Shown piece after piece: positions 14,521-17,244 of a DNA stretch of 17,244 bases. How positions within the stretch are numbered: the stretch's first letter is position 1; each line of letters starts with the position of its first letter. The stretch is from Cytophagaceae bacterium (lineage in GTDB: Bacteria; Bacteroidota; Bacteroidia; Cytophagales; Cytophagaceae): contig JAGKWN010000094.1 of the NCBI GenBank assembly GCA_021151805.1, positions 1-17,244 of the forward strand. Reading direction: 5' to 3'. The notes under the pieces are model-generated. The model saw only the letters and a list, made by a program, of their open reading frames with translations. It did no database searches and was not told the origin of the DNA. The position numbers and the translations under genes are program-made.

Positions 14521-15199
14521 TGATTAAACCATCTTTTTTATCTGCCCACAAGCGTAAGCGTATGCGCAGTGTTGTGATCCAGGTACCTAACAACATAAAA
14601 CCAACGACAGCTGAATAAAAGATCATATTCATTTCACGGTCGCGGTCGTATGCATTAAAGCCCGGGTTACCACCATTCCCCGGATGCAGAGAATCTGTGA
14701 GGCGTGGCATGATGTAGATCAGCGCCATGAATGCAGGAAATGCAAACAGATTGTATACTGCGGAGATACGTCCTTTTTTATCTTCATCTGCAATCGCATC
14801 GCGCACGATCATATAAGCTGTATAGATCAGCATGGCAATTGCCGCTGCATTCAGCTTCGGATCTTTTGTCCAGAAGGTACCCCACGTAAACTTCGCCCAC
14901 ATCATACCAGTCAGCAGGCCCAGCACGCCAAACACCATACCGGTACGTGTAAACTCAACAGCAATGCGGTCGTGCTTTAAACTTCCGGTATTGAGATGTG
15001 CTACGGAATAGATCGAAGCCACCAACAGGAATAGTGTCATGGAAAACCACATCGGTACGTGAAAGTAAAGATTGCGGATCGTTTCATTCAGGATTGCCAG
15101 TCGCGGAACATTACCCAGGAAGCCCATTACTGATGCATAGATCAGTAGTACAAAGGCCAGTAATTTCCACCATGCATAAGGGGAGGAATTTGAACGCAT
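14477..15199 (-). CDS. ccmC: Heme exporter/heme-loading protein CcmC
   Basis: This 240-residue, six-helix membrane protein loads heme onto CcmE. Its WWD stretch is WAKFTWGTFWTKD (101-113), with the WGTFWxxD core. The flanking heme-ligand histidines His47 (YFHVPMWF) and His172 (SLHPGNGG) are 125 residues apart, as in E. coli CcmC (His60/His184, 124 apart). The C-terminal tail is basic then polar (RLRLWADKKDG) and should be cytoplasmic. It is the second gene of the operon, 68 bp after ccmB. That gap contains a possible hairpin (AATTGCTG 15218-15225, CAGCAATT 15244-15251), and a TACCTTTG box lies inside the end of ccmB at 15285-15278, which could give a secondary promoter. It overlaps ccmD. Confidence 0.93.
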   Translation of the reverse strand: MRSNSSPYAWWKLLAFVLLIYASVMGFLGNVPRLAILNETIRNLYFHVPMWFSMTLFLLVASIYSVAHLNTGSLKHDRIAVEFTRTGMVFGVLGLLTGMMWAKFTWGTFWTKDPKLNAAAIAMLIYTAYMIVRDAIADEDKKGRISAVYNLFAFPAFMALIYIMPRLTDSLHPGNGGNPGFNAYDRDREMNMIFYSAVVGFMLLGTWITTLRIRLRLWADKKDGLIIDSKKYASEDLLDA

Positions 15200-15217
15200 A
15201 TTTATATTCTATATTGA

Positions 15218-15251
15218 AATTGCTGGTGCGTATGTGGAACAAACAGCAATT
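15218..15251. promoter_or_regulatory. Intercistronic hairpin between ccmB and ccmC
   Basis: AATTGCTG and CAGCAATT form an 8-bp inverted repeat with an 18-base loop in the 68-bp gap. No T-run follows on the minus strand, so termination is unlikely; it might affect mRNA stability or the relative yield of ccmB and ccmC. Confidence 0.3.
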
Positions 15252-15267
15252 GATTGATCCGGTTCAA

Positions 15268-15939
15268 TTAGTTCTTCCAAAGGTACGGAAATAATAGATA
15301 GGAAACCGTGATTGTGATCACATTAACGGCCATCAAAACGATTAAATCCTGATAGGCCACGCTGCGGTCCAATCCGTCAATGGCTCCTTTAGACACTTTG
15401 ATCAAGACCATTAATACCGGAATTACAACCGGAAAGCTCAATACCGCCATTAAGGTCATACTGTGCTGAGTCTGAGCGGCTATTGCAGCAATAAAGGTAA
15501 GTGTTGCCGCCAGGCAACTGGAGCCAATGATACAAATAACAACAAACATGCTCATGTCCTGCACATCGCTTCCCATTACAAAAGAGAAGATTGCCAGGCC
15601 CAGTAAAGCCATAAGTGTCAGTAAAACAATATTATAAATAAGCTTTGACAAAACGATTGCACCCGGTGACGCCATAAAATAATAGTACTGCTGGCGATTT
15701 GAACGTTCAAGCAGAAAACTTCTTGAAGCAGCATTTACTGAAGCCAGCAGCATAATGATCCAGAACAGCGCGTTCCAGGTCATGGGCGACAGATCTCCGC
15801 CTCTTCCAAAAAAAGCAAAATAGCAGATGAAAATAGCACCCGCCAGGTAGATCAGTACCGCATTAAACATATAGCGCAGGCGGAATTCAAGGAGGAATTC
15901 CTTTTTGATCAAGGCTGTAGTTTCGCTGAATAAAGACAT
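15268..15939 (-). CDS. ccmB: Heme exporter protein CcmB
   Basis: CcmB is the membrane subunit of the CcmAB ABC transporter that powers release of holo-CcmE from CcmC. The ATG at 15939 (223 residues) is preferred over an in-frame TTG two codons earlier. Residues 1-20 (SETTALIKKEFLLEFRLR) are the cytoplasmic amphipathic start typical of ABC-2 permeases. About six helices follow, with LLERSNRQQYYYFMASP (75-91) as the conserved loop. LSKLIYNIVLLTLMALLG and SCLAATLTFIAAIAAQTQ agree with other CcmB proteins. It is the first gene of the operon. Unusually, no ccmA lies next to it: the gene to its right is pheS on the other strand, so the ATPase must be coded elsewhere. Confidence 0.9.
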   Translation of the reverse strand: MSLFSETTALIKKEFLLEFRLRYMFNAVLIYLAGAIFICYFAFFGRGGDLSPMTWNALFWIIMLLASVNAASRSFLLERSNRQQYYYFMASPGAIVLSKLIYNIVLLTLMALLGLAIFSFVMGSDVQDMSMFVVICIIGSSCLAATLTFIAAIAAQTQHSMTLMAVLSFPVVIPVLMVLIKVSKGAIDGLDRSVAYQDLIVLMAVNVITITVSYLLFPYLWKN

Positions 15940-15942
15940 GCT

Positions 15943-15950
15943 CAAAATTA
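15943..15950 (-). promoter_or_regulatory. Putative -7 box TAATTTTG of the ccm operon
   Basis: On the minus strand TAATTTTG matches the Bacteroidota -7 consensus TAnnTTTG exactly and ends 3 bases before the ccmB ATG at 15939. Its use would put the transcription start at or near the A of ATG. No good -33 TTTG is visible at the right distance. Confidence 0.4.
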
Positions 15951-16013
15951 GGATAAAAAATTGTCTGTTTGCCCGTGAACGCTTAATTTTTTGATTATTT
16001 ATGATGAAAATGA

Positions 16014-16123
16014 GTTTCCTGTTTTAAGAAGCAAAGGAACCAGTCAAAGACCAGCATCAAGACTGGTAGTCTTTTCCATAACGATGCCCAAGAATAATCT
16101 GGAAACTAGAAACAGGAAACTAG
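16014..16123. repeat. Nested repeat element between ccmB and pheS
   Basis: GTTTCCTGTTT (16014-16024) is matched by its perfect reverse complement AAACAGGAAAC (16110-16120). Inside, ACCAGTC (16039-16045) pairs with GACTGGT (16061-16067), and AAAGAC (16046-16051) could instead pair with GTCTTT (16069-16074), so the hairpins are mutually exclusive. GGAAACTAG occurs at 16101-16109 and 16115-16123, a 14-bp direct repeat overlapping the outer arm. The layout suggests an intergenic palindromic repeat or MITE-like sequence. I see no ORF in it. Confidence 0.55.
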
Positions 16124-16146
16124 CAACTCTTCTTCGAATTTTTTAT

Positions 16147-16154
16147 TATTTTTG
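16147..16154 (+). promoter_or_regulatory. Putative -7 box TATTTTTG of pheS
   Basis: TATTTTTG is an exact TAnnTTTG match ending 8 bases before the pheS ATG at 16163, which would give a leader of about 4 bases. The -33 element is not obvious, so the site is tentative. Confidence 0.4.
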
Positions 16155-16162
16155 TAATATCT

Positions 16163-17197
16163 ATGTTAGACAAGATTAAAGAATTAACACAAACAATTGA
16201 AGCCTTTTCAATTGAATCCAAAGAACAGCTGGAGCAGTTCCGCCTTGAATATTTAAGTAAGAAAGGTAAGATCACAAGTATGTTTGATGGTTTTGATTTC
16301 AAAACCGTTGCACCGGAGGTTAAAAAATCAATGGGGCAGGAAATGAACAAATTAAAAGTTCTGGCCCAGACAAAATTTGAAGAACTACAGGATAAATTAA
16401 ATGCCGGCGGCAACGATAACAGTGCCTATCAGAAAATAGATATGTCGCTGCCATCCATTCCTAATGAACTGGGCGGCCGCCATCCGATCAACATCGTACG
16501 TGAGCAGATCTATAAAGTATTTGAGCGTATGGGTTTCAATTTATCTGACGGACCAGAAATTGAAGACGACTTTCATAATTTTACGGCATTGAACTTTCCG
16601 GAAAACCACCCGGCACGTGAGATGCAGGACACGTTTTTTATTGAACGCAATCCGGATATCGTGTTACGTACGCACACTTCCAGTGTGCAGGTACGTGTAA
16701 TGGAAAACCAGAAGCCTCCTATCCGTACTATTTCTCCGGGCCGTGTATACAGAAACGAAGCGATCTCTGCGCGTGCACACTGCATGTTCCACCAGATCGA
16801 AGGCTTGTATGTAGACAAAAATGTGAGCTTTGCGGATCTGAAAAACACTTTATATCATTTCTCCAAAGAGATGTTCGGCAAGGATACACAGATTCGTTTC
16901 CGTCCGTCGTTTTTCCCTTTTACAGAACCAAGTGCCGAGATCGATATCTCCTGCTTCATCTGTAATGGCAAGGGCTGCAATATCTGCAAGCAAAGCGGAT
17001 GGGTAGAGATCGGCGGTGCCGGCATGCTGGATCCGAATGTATTGATCAATGCCAAGATTGACCCGAAAGTGTACAGCGGCTTTGCATTCGGTATGGGTAT
17101 TGAACGGATTACGATGCTGAAATACCAGATCAAGGATCTGCGCCTGTTTACCGAAAACGATGTGCGTTTCTTAAGACAGTTCAAACACGCAGAATAA
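16163..17197 (+). CDS. pheS: Phenylalanine--tRNA ligase alpha subunit
   Basis: This 344-residue class II aminoacyl-tRNA synthetase subunit pairs with PheT to charge tRNA-Phe in the cytoplasm. Residues 1-80 are the coiled-coil, tRNA-binding arm (helical, charged, with KKGKIT at 33-38). The catalytic domain starts at GRHPINIVREQI (105-116, motif 1). Motif 2 is RTISPGRVYRNEAISARAHC (188-207). FTEPSAEIDISCF lies at 253-265, and motif 3 with the class II arginine is GFAFGMGIERITMLK (306-320). Four Cys (264, 267, 272, 275; CFICNGKGCNIC) form the usual CX2CX4CX2C zinc-type finger of this subgroup, and the length agrees with bacterial PheS. pheT is not seen, since only 47 bases follow this gene. Confidence 0.96.
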   Translation: MLDKIKELTQTIEAFSIESKEQLEQFRLEYLSKKGKITSMFDGFDFKTVAPEVKKSMGQEMNKLKVLAQTKFEELQDKLNAGGNDNSAYQKIDMSLPSIPNELGGRHPINIVREQIYKVFERMGFNLSDGPEIEDDFHNFTALNFPENHPAREMQDTFFIERNPDIVLRTHTSSVQVRVMENQKPPIRTISPGRVYRNEAISARAHCMFHQIEGLYVDKNVSFADLKNTLYHFSKEMFGKDTQIRFRPSFFPFTEPSAEIDISCFICNGKGCNICKQSGWVEIGGAGMLDPNVLINAKIDPKVYSGFAFGMGIERITMLKYQIKDLRLFTENDVRFLRQFKHAE

Positions 17198-17244
17198 ATA
17201 CAAATATATTTTATTGAATTTTAATGAAATGGTCGGTTATTTTT

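Noticed and set aside
15278..15285. TACCTTTG on the minus strand as a dedicated ccmC promoter
   Set aside because: It is an exact -7 match but lies inside the ccmB coding end, where the codons spell PYLW, and would give a leader of about 70 nt. Kept only as a remark under ccmC.
16014..16123. pheS attenuator or T-box leader
   Set aside because: The repeats lie upstream of the best -7 box (16147-16154), there is no leader ORF with a run of Phe codons and no terminator T-run before the pheS start, so attenuation is not supported.
1..17244. Insertion sequences, tRNA, rRNA, phage or defence genes
   Set aside because: No transposase, integrase, cloverleaf, restriction or toxin-antitoxin motif was seen on either strand, so none is annotated.

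Overview
The window looks like a chromosomal segment of a gliding Bacteroidota bacterium of the Cytophagales, most like Cytophaga hutchinsonii; the species is inferred, not tested. Supporting signs are two secreted proteins with type IX secretion (T9SS) C-terminal sorting domains, one type B (gliding-motility type) and one type A; exact or near matches to the Bacteroidota -7 promoter box TAnnTTTG just upstream of several start codons; the general lack of Shine-Dalgarno sites; and a low-to-moderate GC content.

Layout, left to right. 83-418: a 93-residue Lys/Ala/Pro histone H1-like protein with an unusually good ribosome binding site and a strong terminator. 517-3429: a SAM-dependent methyltransferase, then a class I iron-sulfur fumarase ending in a GAAA-capped terminator. 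3469-5175: a probable operon of an ECF-type sigma factor, a peroxiredoxin-like thiol protein and a small Cys-rich lipoprotein, closed by a terminator. 5262-7112: a T9SS type B surface or secreted protein. It converges on a minus-strand lipoprotein (7132-7836). 8003-8433: two small two-helix membrane proteins on the minus strand, the upstream one with a non-ATG start. 8614-11157: a secreted RCC1-repeat protein that reads as two consecutive seven-repeat propellers, followed by a DPT tandem linker and a T9SS type A tail.

11185-15939 is the metabolic core: a minus-strand cytochrome c maturation (Ccm, System I) operon in the order ccmB-ccmC-ccmD-ccmE-ccmF. CcmB and CcmC serve heme delivery, CcmD is the small helper, CcmE is the heme chaperone and CcmF the heme lyase. 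CcmE has a Cys (CxxxY) where the usual heme-binding His (HxxxY) would be. No ccmA, ccmG or ccmH lies beside the cluster. CcmF keeps all four expected heme-ligand histidines and carries a large extra soluble region.

Across a 223-bp divergent intergenic region packed with nested inverted and direct repeats lies pheS (16163-17197), the phenylalanyl-tRNA synthetase alpha chain. Most of the window is ordinary housekeeping and surface-protein DNA. The points most worth a second look are the Cys-type CcmE in a reduced Ccm cluster, the duplicated RCC1 propeller with Cys-bracketed halves, the pheS-ccmB intergenic repeat element, and the recurrent promoter boxes sitting almost on the start codon.
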